64,000 nucleotides of DNA from Hygrocybe punicea (Eukaryota > Basidiomycota > Agaricomycetes > Agaricales > Hygrophoraceae), in contig OY744462.1 in assembly GCA_963556145.1 (NCBI GenBank), positions 6,758,001 to 6,822,000 on the forward strand, read 5' to 3'. Position 1 is the first letter of the stretch; every line of letters begins with the position of its first letter. Below are positions 47,801-59,505 of the stretch, one piece after another. Both the position numbers and the translations under genes were made by a program. The notes under the pieces were generated by a model. The model had not been told where the DNA came from and did not search any database. It was given only the letters and a program-made list of their open reading frames with translations.

Positions 47801-49003
47801 CATTCTCAATGCTGGTACAATAGGCTGAATGGTTTTCAGCAAATCATTGGGCCAGTGACTCAGGCACAGTATGCCGCATTGCAGTGCAACAGACACTGTC
47901 TGTTCTATAAATTCCATGCATGCATGCCACACCTATCTTGATCATGTGTGCTGGAAATGGTTCAGGTGTCCAATACTCATCAATCTGTTTGACAAGAACA
48001 TTGCCTCAACCAATTTCCCAGCTTCATTTAATCTGCAGCATTGCCAGTGTACACAAGCTGAACCAGTCATATTGTTGATTCTGGTACTCATCAAAACCAG
48101 CAATCTTATCAAAGTGATTCCAATAGCAGTGCAATTGGTATCATTGTGCATGGGATTATTTCTACAGTACTCACAGGAGGTTGTTCCTGACTTGACAAAT
48201 AATTCAGATACTTAGCATTTCTGGATATACTTACTACACATTCTGTAAAATCTTCAGAGTAACTATGACTAATAATAAAGTAGTAAGGTAGTTAGTTATA
48301 TATCTGCCAACTTGAACACTGCAAACTTGATATGAAATATGTCAATTTGGGATCTGATATTTGGTCATGACAAATTGGAAGGAACAGGATATAATCAATT
48401 AATATCCTTGTATCTGAATGGTATCTGACTAGCATCAGTATGTAATAATAAAGGAAATATCAATAACTTCACAAATATTTATTATCATAGAAGGGTAATA
48501 ATACTGTATTATTTGTATACTCTCATTACTAAAAAGGGATGAGTAACCTGCCAGGCAAAGCAATGGCCCACACCCCACTAGTCTATTTATAGATAGGCCG
48601 CAAAAAACCACCAACGCTCGTCCTGGGTTGCTCAGAAAGCCTTGGAAGCAAACACCAACAACTGATTCAAAATGTACATATGTACATATCATGAAACCAA
48701 ATATTCGTTAGGACTGTTAGATGATAAACAAACCCCATGTGTTTTGCTGGGGCAACAACAACGCAAGGAAAATACTCAGTACTTCCCGATGTTCTACATG
48801 AAAGAAAAAAAAAGTAGATTTGTCGTTTGCTACCGCAAACAAAATAATACAGGAACCCTCCCAACCTCCCTCATCCACGCTCTACCGCAAGTAAGATTCC
48901 GAGGTGTGTGCAAGTTGACAGCTCCGGGTCAAAGAACATCATAGACTCCCAGAGTCTGGCCTGAGCCCCAAAGAAAGCCTAACAGACAAAACACCCGGAA
49001 CCA
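47801..49003. other. AT-rich region with no recognised gene
   Basis: About 1.2 kb of low-complexity AT-biased DNA between the repeat array and the transporter gene. Short frames at 47871-48215 and 48672-48944 show no family features. Confidence 0.5.
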
Positions 49004-51159
49004 CTAAATTTTGCCCCACAGACGACGTAAAACCAAGTGACGTGTAATACACATGAGGACCACAGCCACAAGGACCACAGTTCCTGGAAACCCCAAGGAC
49101 AGGTATGAGTACACTCCAGATGAGATGGGATGAGATGTGAAAAAAAAAAAGGATTCATACCAGCATAATATCCTACAGCTTCGAATCCACCAGTCGCCAC
49201 GTTTATGGCGCCAGATATGGGCGGCCCTACCAAGGCACCTACAGCGAAAATTGTCGTAAACATCCCGATTCGACGACCGACGTCCCCAGTTTCTCCAAAC
49301 TCAATCATCGGATTCGGAAGCAAGGCGACATATGCGCCGCATGTGAAGCTAGGATGCGAGTCGGAAGGCATCAGTCCCAAAGAACAACTTCAGCGGCGGC
49401 AGCAAGAAATTACCCGTATAAGATGGCGACGGTAATGAGGGAAGCTTCGGTACGAGCCAAAGGCCAGACAAACGTCAGTATCCCCGTGATCGTAGTCAGT
49501 GGAATCATAACATTCATAGGTCCTAAAAGATGATATTACAAATGGCGATGGATGGAAAGACAAATCAATGGAAAATACCTGTTCGATCAGAAATGATGCC
49601 GCAGATGCAACGACCGAATACCGAACTTGCATTTGCAATCGCAACGAGATAAAATGAAAAACCGGACGAAATGCCATGCGACGCCGCGCTAACACCTATG
49701 TATGTTAACACTGCCAGCACAATAATCATTCGTGAGGCGTCGCGAATAATCCCATATTCACGAACGTACCAGTGTACACTCCGAGAAAGGCGACAAATGC
49801 GGATATACAATAAACCGTAAACGGTTTAGACTTGAAGGCGTGAAAATTGAAAAGACCACCAGCCACATTCGATGGGGGAAGTCGTCGTTTTAGCGTCTGC
49901 GAACGGACAGAGTAGTTAGTAATACAAGTAAAGTTCATATTTCTAACGCTTTCCCCACCAAGTTTGAAAAACCAAGGCTCAACATGAGTATGAAACCGAA
50001 GATGCGCATTGTCCAGGGAAATCTAAGAATGCGATGTTAGAAGGAAGCGATAAATATTATTGGCGCAGCGTACCCAACTTGTGCTATCAAGCTTCGAGCG
50101 ACGATGGGGAAGACAGTACCCCCGATGGGAGCGCCTGCTGATGCAAAACCCATGGCTACTCCCCTTTTCCTTTTGAACCAGTGACCAACCACAGCGACAG
50201 TAGGCCCAAAGATAGCCCCGCAAGCCAACTGAAAACGACAGTCCTGAATCAATATCGGATACGATACGATATTACACCGACGGAATACGTACCCCAATTG
50301 CAAATCCTTGGCAAAGAAGGAAATGCCAATACTTCGTACACTCCGCTACTAAGAAAGTGGCTATTACAAGTAACACACTGGCGGCTAGGAATGGAACCCG
50401 GACGTGACCCAGATCAAACAACCGACCGATGACCAGACCGGGCAGGAAAATCAAGGAGTACTAAGAACCTCCTCGGAATTGCTTCTTCCTACTAATTGGA
50501 AAAGCGCACCTGAATAGATCCAATCCATGCACTTGAGAGGGGGGATTAATCAGAGGGTTCATGATACGGTAGAAGAAAAAATAGACTTTACATGTTGGAG
50601 GGAGAACTGTCCTGCAAAATGCTTTGCTCATAATATTCTTGAAATACCTGTGGGTGACAAAAATGAGAAAGGTCTTTCACATGCGGGATGAAGTTACCAA
50701 CACCCCATGCATTGACAAAACCAAATCTAAAGGACAGATCAGCTCATAAACTGACTTGCGATGGACGAGTTAGAACCCGGATACCAATCAAATTCACATT
50801 TGTCAAACATAAGTGAGACTTGAGAGAATTTGACAGGTAGCCGGGATACACCCTCAACGCACTGTGACAAGTGATACTTACGTTGAAAATGTGTTACACA
50901 TGGCCTAACATGACATTTGAGTATGTGATAAAAATGGAGCGGAATGGGAATTCAGACATACTCCAAAAAGAGCCATCCATGCTCTCCAGCCACCATCCGG
51001 AAAATCGTCGGTGGAATCCACACCTACGATAGTAGCCTCCTCGGACCGCTTTTCCTTGTCGATGTCTTGAACAAAAGTGTGACTATCCCGCACGGTGACT
51101 TCGTCAGATGATGGACGATGAGACGGAACATCGGTGCCATTGTCAACATCGACAGTCAT
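49004..51159 (-). CDS. MFS transporter, monocarboxylate-permease-like (MCH/MCT type)
   Basis: Many short exons; boundaries were not all resolved. The start is MTVDVDNGTDVPS, with an acidic hydrophilic N-terminus. Then come DDFPDGGWRAWMALFG, the classic fungal MCT entry to helix 1, LPGLVIGRLFDLGH, FGPTVAVVGHWFKRKRGVAM (the loop with RKRG), AMGFASAGAPIGGTVFP, SSVFGRCICGIISDRTG and FAVGALVGPPISGAI. The C-terminus is RRLWGKI. The plasma-membrane transporter moves small organic acids or riboflavin by proton symport in characterised relatives; the substrate here is not known. No frame break was seen. Confidence 0.85.
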
Positions 51160-53022
51160 GTGGGATGCAGATGCGGGGGGGTGGCGAAGGATAAAGAACA
51201 AGTAGTGAAAGAGCGTATTATATGTTATCCCCCAGTTGACCCTTGGTTCCCTGGTTCCAAAACGTGAGCGGCGACCTCGGTCAGATCGATCCTAAAAGGA
51301 TTGAACGTGCCCGTCGCAGTCTTCTGGATATTTACCGAACACTGGAAAATTATGTCGATAAGCTCTTGTCAACGAAATGGTGGTTGACCTTGCCATGTGA
51401 ATCTGATGCGTTGCTACGAGCCATCCATCACAGTAAGGTGATTAATGAAGTGAAATCAAAATGCGCAGAGAGGTGGGTTGCACCTTGTGTCAAGATGCAA
51501 GACTGGACCATCGTGTAGGAAGCCGCAAGAAGCATCATCGGGATTGAAATCCAGATACAGCCTCGGATGTAGAAAAGGTGTGGACGAGAGTAGAGTATTT
51601 GGAAGACGTAAAGGCAGGCGAATGCAGGAGAAGTGGACGGAAATGTTTGCTGTCACGACTGGGACTGGAAGGCAATCACCTAGTTTGATTTTGGAGTGCT
51701 TCTGAATCTGAGAACCTGGCGTTACGGCATGAGGCAAGATGTCCCACCTGTGGTGAGGGTGAATCTGAAGTAGGTAATGGTCAAAAAAGACACAGTGCAC
51801 GGCACCTTGCTACAGTTGTAAGTTGTAATTGCAGGATGTTTCACGGACATCGAGATTCAGGGGAATGGTGGTCCATGGCCACATACACAGTGATAGACTC
51901 CAGGCTTATGCTCTCCATCACGAAGCGTCTATAGTTTGGGAAATCCTAGTAGCCGTCCTGGACACGACTTGCTAACATTCGATACGCAAGATGATCTGGA
52001 AAATGAACCGGAGGGAGGGCAGGCGGTTACGGAAAATTTTGAGCTAGCTGCCGCGGCACTGATACGACCATACGGGCTTTGATCCACCTCGGTGACCCCG
52101 AGGCGACGGAGTGAGATAAAAGAACTATGAAAAAGTATTCTCGCAGTTTGTAGCGGTCCAAACCCACTAAACCGAGGTCATGATCACGGTCGAGTGTCCG
52201 AGTACAGGACAATCAAAAATTCTCAATTTCAGGTCAACAAATTCGTCACTACGGATTGTACGTGCCCAAATGTAAACGGCGGGAGCTTCGCCGTCAGTAA
52301 CCTAGTGACCAGAAAACACTCACAATAATACTAAGTTTCACCATCTCAGTCCAGGAAATGGCCAAGTCTACGGCATTGCCGTCTATACACCAGATCACAA
52401 GATTCAGATTCTCCCATGAGGACTGGATCCACACAAAATTACATGAGGTTTTCAAGATCGCCAGTCATCATCATCGTGACAGTCCTTAGGCCATAGTGAC
52501 GAACCCTGTAATGCTTTGCGACAACGAACCACGGCACAGACTCTTCTGAAGTTACTAGCTTCAGCTTCCATCAGTCGCGCAACTGTCTCCGCATGCTGTG
52601 TTGCCAACATAAAGGGGAACAAATCTGGCATGACGGAGTGAGCTTCGCCTTTGGAACACGACACCCCAACGTACGAGGAGCGGGAGTGGCCGCCCATCGG
52701 GGCACACCATCGAATGAGCATCATCCACTGATCTCCAACGTAAACCGCATCACCAGCGTAGCTTTCTCCGGTAACATGCAACTTTGCTCATTGTGCGCAA
52801 CCGTGGTATTATCGAAGGTTCGACTCGACGGCTTCGCTGCAGGCAAGAGCAGTCATCGACTAGTCATCTCTTGACTCTCGCCAGATCATTGCCAGTACCA
52901 GTACGAGCTCGAGAACTATAGGCCTACTATTAGTATAGTCATGCATGAAAATTACCAGATGTTTGTTTGTCCCTGTATCACAGATTACGATCTGACCAAC
53001 AAAAAAAAGTTCCAAAAAGCAA
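51160..53022. other. Region with no firmly recognised gene
   Basis: About 1.9 kb. A frame at 51243-51518 (RRSLLDIYRTLENYVDKLL) and a minus-strand frame at 52452-52781 (LMEAEASNFRRVCAVVRC) may be remnants, but neither shows a domain I know. The last 150 bp or so should contain the fibrillarin promoter. Confidence 0.45.
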
Positions 53023-54276
53023 ATGGGATTTGGTATGTTTTCTTTCTTGTCTTCACGCAGGCCTAACCTAACACTTTCCCTTACAAGGAGCACCAGGAAA
53101 CCGTGGTGGATTCGGTGGACGTGGTGGAGGTGATCGTGGTGGAAGGGGCGGGTTCGGAGGAGGAAGAGGAAGAGGTGGTGATCGTGGAGGGTGGGGTGGG
53201 CGAGGTGCGTCTTTCACCAAAGTGCTATGAATACTTGAAAGTGCAACTCTCTTTCAGGCGGGGGTGTCAGGGGTGGCGGCGTCCAATCGCGAGGTGCGGG
53301 AAGAGGTGGTGGGCGAGGCGGTGATCGAGGACGAGGCGCTCGTGGTGGTGGTCGGGGTGGTCGGGGTGGAGCAAGAGGTGGCGCCAAAACTGTTTTGGAA
53401 CCCCACAGACATCCTGGTGTTTTCATTGCAAAAGGCAAGGATCACATGTTGGTCACAAAAAATCTCGTTCCCGGCGAGTCCGTCTACGGTGAAAAGCGAA
53501 TATCCATCGAAGGTGGTGTCGATGGCACAAAAGTGGAATATCGTGTTTGGAACCCTTTTCGTAGCAAGCTCGCAGCTGGCGTTTTGGGCGGTCTGGATGA
53601 CATCTATATTGCACCTGGAAAAAAGGTGCTGTACCTAGGTGCAGCAAGCGGAACAAGCGTCAGTCATGTCGCCGATATTGTTGGTCCAGTAAGTGTTTCG
53701 GGAAGAACATTATTACACCCTACTGATCCCTTGTGTTATGGCTCGCTCAGGATGGCATTGTCTACGCTGTGGAGTTCTCACCACGTTCCGGACGCGATTT
53801 AATCAACATGGCTAAAAAGCGGACAAATGTCATTCGTATGCGTTTTCCCGGTTTCTTGGTTCCCCTTGCTGACTTAAAACACACTTTAAAGCTATCGTGG
53901 AGGATGCTCGGCTACCAAACAAATATCGTATGCTGTTATCGTCAGTGGACGTTATATTTGCCGACGTCGCCCAGCCAGACCAAGCTCGTATCGTGGTCCA
54001 CAATGCTCAAAGTTTCCTCAAGGACGGAGGCCATGTCTTGATTTCCATCAAAGCCAGCTGTATAGACTCCACTGCAGAGCCAGAAACAATATTTGCCGCA
54101 GAGGTGGCCAAGTTGAAGGACTCGCAGTTTAAGCCACTCGAACAGGTAACGCTGGAGCCTTATGAGCGTGACCATGCCATGGTTTCGGGTCAGTTTTAGT
54201 TGAGACTGCGCCTTCCAACACCGTACTGACCTTCCGTTCCAAAGCCGTGTATCAACGACATAAAAAGCAGAACTGA
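53023..54276 (+). CDS. NOP1: Fibrillarin, box C/D snoRNP 2'-O-methyltransferase
   Basis: Model: join(53023..53032,53088..53204,53258..53688,53751..53835,53892..54188,54245..54276), 323 residues. An N-terminal Gly/Arg-rich domain ([16 protein letters not shown]) precedes the methyltransferase fold: [30 protein letters not shown] (SAM-binding), [14 protein letters not shown], and a FADVAQPDQ motif. The C-terminus VYQRHKKQN is only reached through the last intron; reading past 54188 would add GQF and stop. It methylates pre-rRNA and histone H2A glutamine in relatives, in the nucleolus. The first exon encodes just MGF. Confidence 0.96.
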
Positions 54277-54622
54277 TCCGCTCGAGTTTGCGTTGAGATC
54301 TTATTTCGGTTGCACGTTGGACCTCGAATATTATATGCCAGTGTTCACGCGGACCCAGTTGTAAAAAGATTCTGCGTATCGATTCTAATGTTTTCGAGAT
54401 TCTGTACTTTTCTCTCTTCTAAGGACTGAAGAGTTTGTCCGTAACTTGTAGGTCCATAACTTGTAGGTGGCGTTAGAATGATGTGGCAGATTGCGGTCAC
54501 AGCATTCAAGTTTCCACCCTTCGAGCTAGTGAACTATCCAGCCTAGTAACTTCTACATACTTTCGCCAGGAGCGCAACACCCTCCAGCCCAGCGCTGCTC
54601 GTTGCTCAAGCAAATCGAGCTA
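54277..54622. other. Intergenic region between NOP1 and the PMT gene
   Basis: About 346 bp, tandem genes. It should hold the PMT promoter. No motif was recognised. Confidence 0.45.
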
Positions 54623-57600
54623 ATGAGACCATCCGCGGTTGCGCTTGAAGTAACGCCTGGATCGCCTACGCGTACCTCATCTGACTTCGAAGAGATCCCT
54701 TATCCCCCAAATCACTGGGCAGCCTCTCCCCAAGAAGAAGAATTACCCCTTCACTATATGACTGAGGAAAAGGCTCGTCGTCGTATCCTCAGAGGCCCTG
54801 GAAGTGCAGTTGGCGGCGGTGGTGAAAATTACATATACGATGACGAAGGCAAAGATGTATATTCGAAAGCCCGTGCCGTCAAACATGGTGGCCCTGCAGG
54901 TGCTGGTGGGCGCGTCAGGCAAGTACCTCCACCTCCTGCGACATCAATAGTACGTTTTCCATGTCTCTGCCTGGTCCTTTCTAATGCAACACAGCGAGAG
55001 TTCCTGCTCCAAAATCTCGAACACATCCCCCCAGTCGTATATACCCTTCTCTCTTGCTGGACCCGTTTCTACAAGATTGGGCATTCGAATATCGTCGTTT
55101 GGGATGAGGCTCACTTTGGGAAATTCGGGACTCATTACCTGAAGCGCGAGTTTTACTTCGATGTTCATCCTCCGCTAGGAAAAATGCTTGTCGGTCTGGC
55201 AGGTCTTCTGTCAGGCTATGACGGAGGTTTCGAATTCAAAAGTGGTGCGGAATATCCTGCCACTGTGCCATTTATTGCAATGCGGGTGATGTTGGCAACG
55301 TTTGGTGTGGGTATGGTCCCGGTGGCCTGGTATACGGCTGTAGAACTGGGTATGAGCTTGTGGGCGTGTCATCTAACCGCACTTATGGTTCTTTGCGGTA
55401 TGTTATTCTTTTACTAACATTTTTTACTTGGGGGAACTTTTTCACGATCCCTCGACGTGGTTCTAGATGTTGCTTGGCTGTGTATCACCCGATTCATCCT
55501 ACTGGATTCTATGCTTTTATTCTTCACATTCACCACGGTCTTTTGCTTAACCAAGTTTCACAATCAACAATATCAGTATGTCCTCTGTTTTGCTCTCTTA
55601 TTTACGTGCTCAATAATATTTGTCCAGATCGTTTTCTATTGATTGGTGGACATGGCTGGCTATGACCGGCATCTCCATCGGCTGCGTAACAAGGTAAAAC
55701 CGGGGAACCACGAATGCCTCCAAGTCACCGTCTCATTATTCGTCATTTCAGTGTCAAGATGGTTGGCCTTTTCGTCACTGCTTTGGTCGGTCTATACACC
55801 ATCGAGGACCTTTGGGACAAATTCGGTGATCTTAGGATGTCCGTGGTAAGCCGGGCATACTTGGTGACTCTAATCCGTGCACACCGGTTGATCGTATAAC
55901 TATAGCGTGACCAGTTGAAGCATTGGGGTGCAAGAATAGCATGTTTGATTGTGCTTCCGATTCTCGTCTTCATGTTGTCATTCAAAATCCACTTCATGAT
56001 CCTCAACCATTCTGGTCCTGGGGACGCACAGATGAGCTCACTATTCCAAGCCAACCTTGTAGGCAATGACTTCTCCCAAAGTCCTCTCGGTACGTTCCCT
56101 CATTTATATTCATTACATGTATTCAACATCACACTCTGGAAGACGTCGCTTATGGGTCGAAGCTTACTCTTAAAAATATGGGATGGGGTGGCGGTCTCTT
56201 GCATTCCCATGTACAAACCTACCCTGTTGGATCCAATCAACAGCAAGTCACCTGCTACCATTACAAAGACGACAACAACCATTGGGTTGTCCACCACCGA
56301 TGGAATGAAACTCAGTATAATCCAAACGATCCCATTCGATTCTTGCAGGACGGTGATGCTGTCCGCCTCTCGCATGGACCCACAACTCGTAACTTGCATT
56401 CCCATTCGGTCCCTGCACCCATCTCGAAACTCAACAACGAGGTCTCATGTTACGGCAATGTGACAGTCGGCGATCTTCATGATTATTGGATAGTCGAGGT
56501 CGTGGATGATATTAAACAAGGACCAAAGGCGAAGGTGAAAAGGATACATTCGTTGACGACGCGTTTGCGATTCCGCCACCAAGTGCTTGGCTGCTATCTC
56601 CGTGCTGCTAATGCCGTTTTACCTCAATGGGGTTTCAAGCAAATTGAAGTTAGCTGCGACAAGAATAGTGCTCCAAATGACGTTCGTTCTTATTGGAATG
56701 TAGAGAGTCATTGGAACGACCGACGTAGGTGTCCGTCATTTGCAATATAACAGAATGATCTGACTTTTCGTGCCCCAGTACCCTCTGGTGATCGGAGATT
56801 TTATCGATCACCATTCCTACGAGACTTTTGGCACCTGAATGTGGCCATGATGACTTCCAACAACGCTCTGATCCCTGATCCTGACAAAGAGGACATACTA
56901 GCGTCGAAGCCCTTTGACTGGCCGTTCCTCCGCCTCGGCCTGCGCATGTGTGGTTGGGGCGACAGTCAGACCAAGTACTACTTGTTAGGAACGCCTATTA
57001 TCTGGTGGGGAGGTTCAATGAGTCTGATTGTGGCCCTTGTGTCGTTGGGCTTTTATTTGTTACGAATGCAACGGAAGTATGTTGACATGGATCAAGGTGA
57101 GCATTCGCCGTCGTCCCCATATTCACTGCCCTCCATGAAGTGAATGAATAGTTGAGTGGGCACACTTCCTGTATGTTGGTAAAATCGCGTTCCTAGGCTG
57201 GGCGCTCCATTATCGTGCGTTCTTGCAGTCATGGATGGATGGTCATGTTCTGACCCGTCTATCTCTAGTTCCATTCTTGATCATGGGCCGTGTTACCTAC
57301 GTCCACCATTACGTGCGTATAATGCATCATTTATCCAGTGTCGGTGATTTTAACTACCACCTATTGTAGCTGCCCACGCTCTATTTTTCAGTATTGATGC
57401 TTGCACATATGCTCGACCATTTTATTTTCTCCTCCCGCAGATTCACACACAAGTTGAAAGCCATCATTTTTGGGTGCTGCGTCTTCGCCGTTGTCAGCGT
57501 GTTTTGGTGGTTCAAGGGATTGGCATTTGGGATCGATGGCCCGATAAACGACCATAAAGGTTTATTGTGGCGCAAAGTACGTCTATTTTTCACCCTAGGT

Positions 57601-57655
57601 ACTTTATTTCACCTTGGTTGACGTGTGACGACAGAGCTGGAATATCTATAATTAA
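54623..57655 (+). CDS. PMT2: Protein O-mannosyltransferase, PMT2 family
   Basis: Multi-exon; start ATG at 54623, stop TAA at 57653-57655. It transfers mannose from dolichyl-phosphate-mannose to Ser/Thr in the ER. A disordered N-terminus is followed by SCWTRFYKIGHSNIVVWDEAHFGK, YFDVHPPLGKMLVGLAG, several membrane helices, and the SGPGDAQMSSLFQANL region before the MIR domain. The MIR region includes MGWGGGLLHSHVQTYPVGS and VLGCYLRAANAVLPQWGFK. The C-terminal helices end GLLWRKSWNIYN. The LHSH, SGPGDAQ and long GWGGGLL features match the PMT2 subfamily. Exon boundaries were checked only in part. Confidence 0.93.
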
Positions 57656-57897
57656 TCTTTCTTTGTCTCGTTCCAAGGGAGAATCGTTGGGTAAAATAAT
57701 ACATTCCTGTCCCTCAATTTGATGTCCAAGTCTATTCGCATACATGGTGTTTGCAGATTCAGGTTGATTCCAAAGGCTCCCGAATCCACATATCGGTGAG
57801 GACAGAGAACGCGTCCCGGACTCTGTCGATCTGCATCAATTGATCTGCTATGGTAAAAAGAGGGTAAAATCCGAGACTTAGAAATTGGTCTGGCGAA
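57656..57897. other. Intergenic region between convergent PMT2 and MDR genes
   Basis: About 240 bp of 3' UTR sequence. No feature recognised. Confidence 0.4.
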
Positions 57898-59415
57898 TTA
57901 CAGCTTTGTTTTGTGGCGTCCTTCTATCGTGATCACAATCTTCCCGAAGTGGTCCCCCCGTTCCAAAAGCTGAAATCCTTCCTCGGCCGATTCAAGACCA
58001 TCAAGGACATGAGAAACTACAGGGACAATTTTGTGTTTGGCCATGAACATTGTTGCATCGATCATGTCTTTCCGAGATCCCATGGTGGAGCCTATGTTGA
58101 GCAGTTGTTGGTATAAGAAACAAGACAATCGTGATAATGCCGAAAATAGGTGAGTGGACTGACCAATTAGCCTTTGGTTTTTCAGAACTTCTCTCATGGT
58201 GAACGTGATTTTGGGATTGGCGGTCCTGTACAGCGACTTAAAGTGGAAGTCCTTGAAGTATGTCTTGGTACTTACATCCCGTAACAAATAACACGTCCAC
58301 CAACTTTGAGAATTCTTCCCACTTGACCCAAAATGTCCCCCCCGCCGGAATCAATGATTGCGTCAAGTCCAACAGCGTCCGAGTCCCCGCCGTCCCATGT
58401 GTCCTTAAGTACGACCGCAATCTGGGATGGCCAGTCTTCTATGTTTGTTGTATCAGTTGTATTCGCATTATGCCATGATGGATCATTCATACTCGACTTG
58501 TAATTGACGCCGGCTCTCGCACCTAGCTTGATAGCTCTGGAGATTTTGTCATCACTGCCACTGGTTACGTATACTGTAGCCCCCTTTGCGAGGCAAATTT
58601 GCATGGCAAGTAGGGCTACGCCACCACCAACTCCCGTAATCAAGATATGTTGACCTGACTGGACCTGAGCATTTACTATTGCTGCTCTGGAAAGAGTATC
58701 AAGGTGATCAGAATTGCACAGAAATAGAGGCAATACCTCCAAGCTGTCAGACCGGCCAATGGCCAGGCAGCCATGTGAACGTCATCAAGGTGGTCAGGCG
58801 CAAGGATAACTTGGTCCCGTTCGACCACAACGTATTCTGCGAAGGTCCCTATAGGAGGAATTCGGCCGCCTCCCAAGATTCCAAAACTATAATAGGTGTG
58901 ACTCTAACATTTTCGAGGACTTGTTTGAGTCTGCCGACTTACTCTGCCGACGATTCTGGTGCTTCGGGGTGGGTTGCCCAACCACGCATAGGTATAAGGA
59001 AGACACGGTTTCCGAGAAAGGGGTCGTTGGGCTCTGCGGAGTTGACAACTGTCCCTGCATAGTGTTTTAGGAGGGTTCATAGGATTCATTGTAGTGTTTG
59101 AACACGCCTACTCCATCGGCCCCGAACACACTACCGAACACGATACGAGGATACTGACCACGCCGTATCCATAACTGTATGATAGGAAACCTTATTCAAC
59201 TCTGAAGCTATATAAAACCGAAGATTACAATATGAACCACTCACATCTCGATGATTAAAGGACACCGCTTGCATTTTGACAAGAAGATCTCCAGGTTTTA
59301 GTGCTTGAATGGGTTGTTCTTCCAGTAGAGCGTCATGGAGCCTATTCCCTTGGGTTGGAGACTTTCGTATGACAAGAACCTTTGTAGACTTTGGTAGTTT
59401 TAAGTTGGCGACCAT
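57898..59415 (-). CDS. Zinc-independent MDR-superfamily dehydrogenase / quinone-oxidoreductase-like
   Basis: Multi-exon, start at the ATG at 59415 (a longer frame starts with TTG). N-terminal MDR fold: VKMQAVSFNHRDV and the GNRVFLIP strand. Then FAEYVVVERDQVILAPDHLDD and AAWPLAGLTAWRA, and the nucleotide-binding GVGGGVALLAMQIC glycine loop. GLDAIIDSGGGDILGQVGRIL and a C-terminal GKIVITIEGR finish it. No structural-zinc cysteine quartet was seen. It probably reduces an enal, quinone or similar substrate with NAD(P)H. Exact substrate is not known. It starts 90 bp from the divergent WD40 gene. Confidence 0.85.
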
Positions 59416-59505
59416 TGCGTGTGGCAGTTTAATCGGGACTCGAGCTATCAGATAAGATAACAAAAAACCCTCTAGTTAGCAACACAGCCACTGGCTCACC
59501 TTCAA
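59416..59505. promoter_or_regulatory. Very short divergent promoter MDR gene / WD40 gene
   Basis: Only 90 bp between the two proposed start codons, so one start may lie further upstream in its gene. Confidence 0.35.

Noticed and set aside
51723..51737. Possible CaaX ending (C-L-M-P-stop) on the minus strand
   Set aside because: Frame is short, has no ATG in place, and Pro is a poor last residue for prenylation.
52452..52781. 109-residue minus-strand frame
   Set aside because: No domain, no clear start or exon partners; treated as a possible remnant only.
52800..52850. GGTTCGACTC run resembling a tRNA T-loop
   Set aside because: No matching acceptor or anticodon stem could be folded around it.
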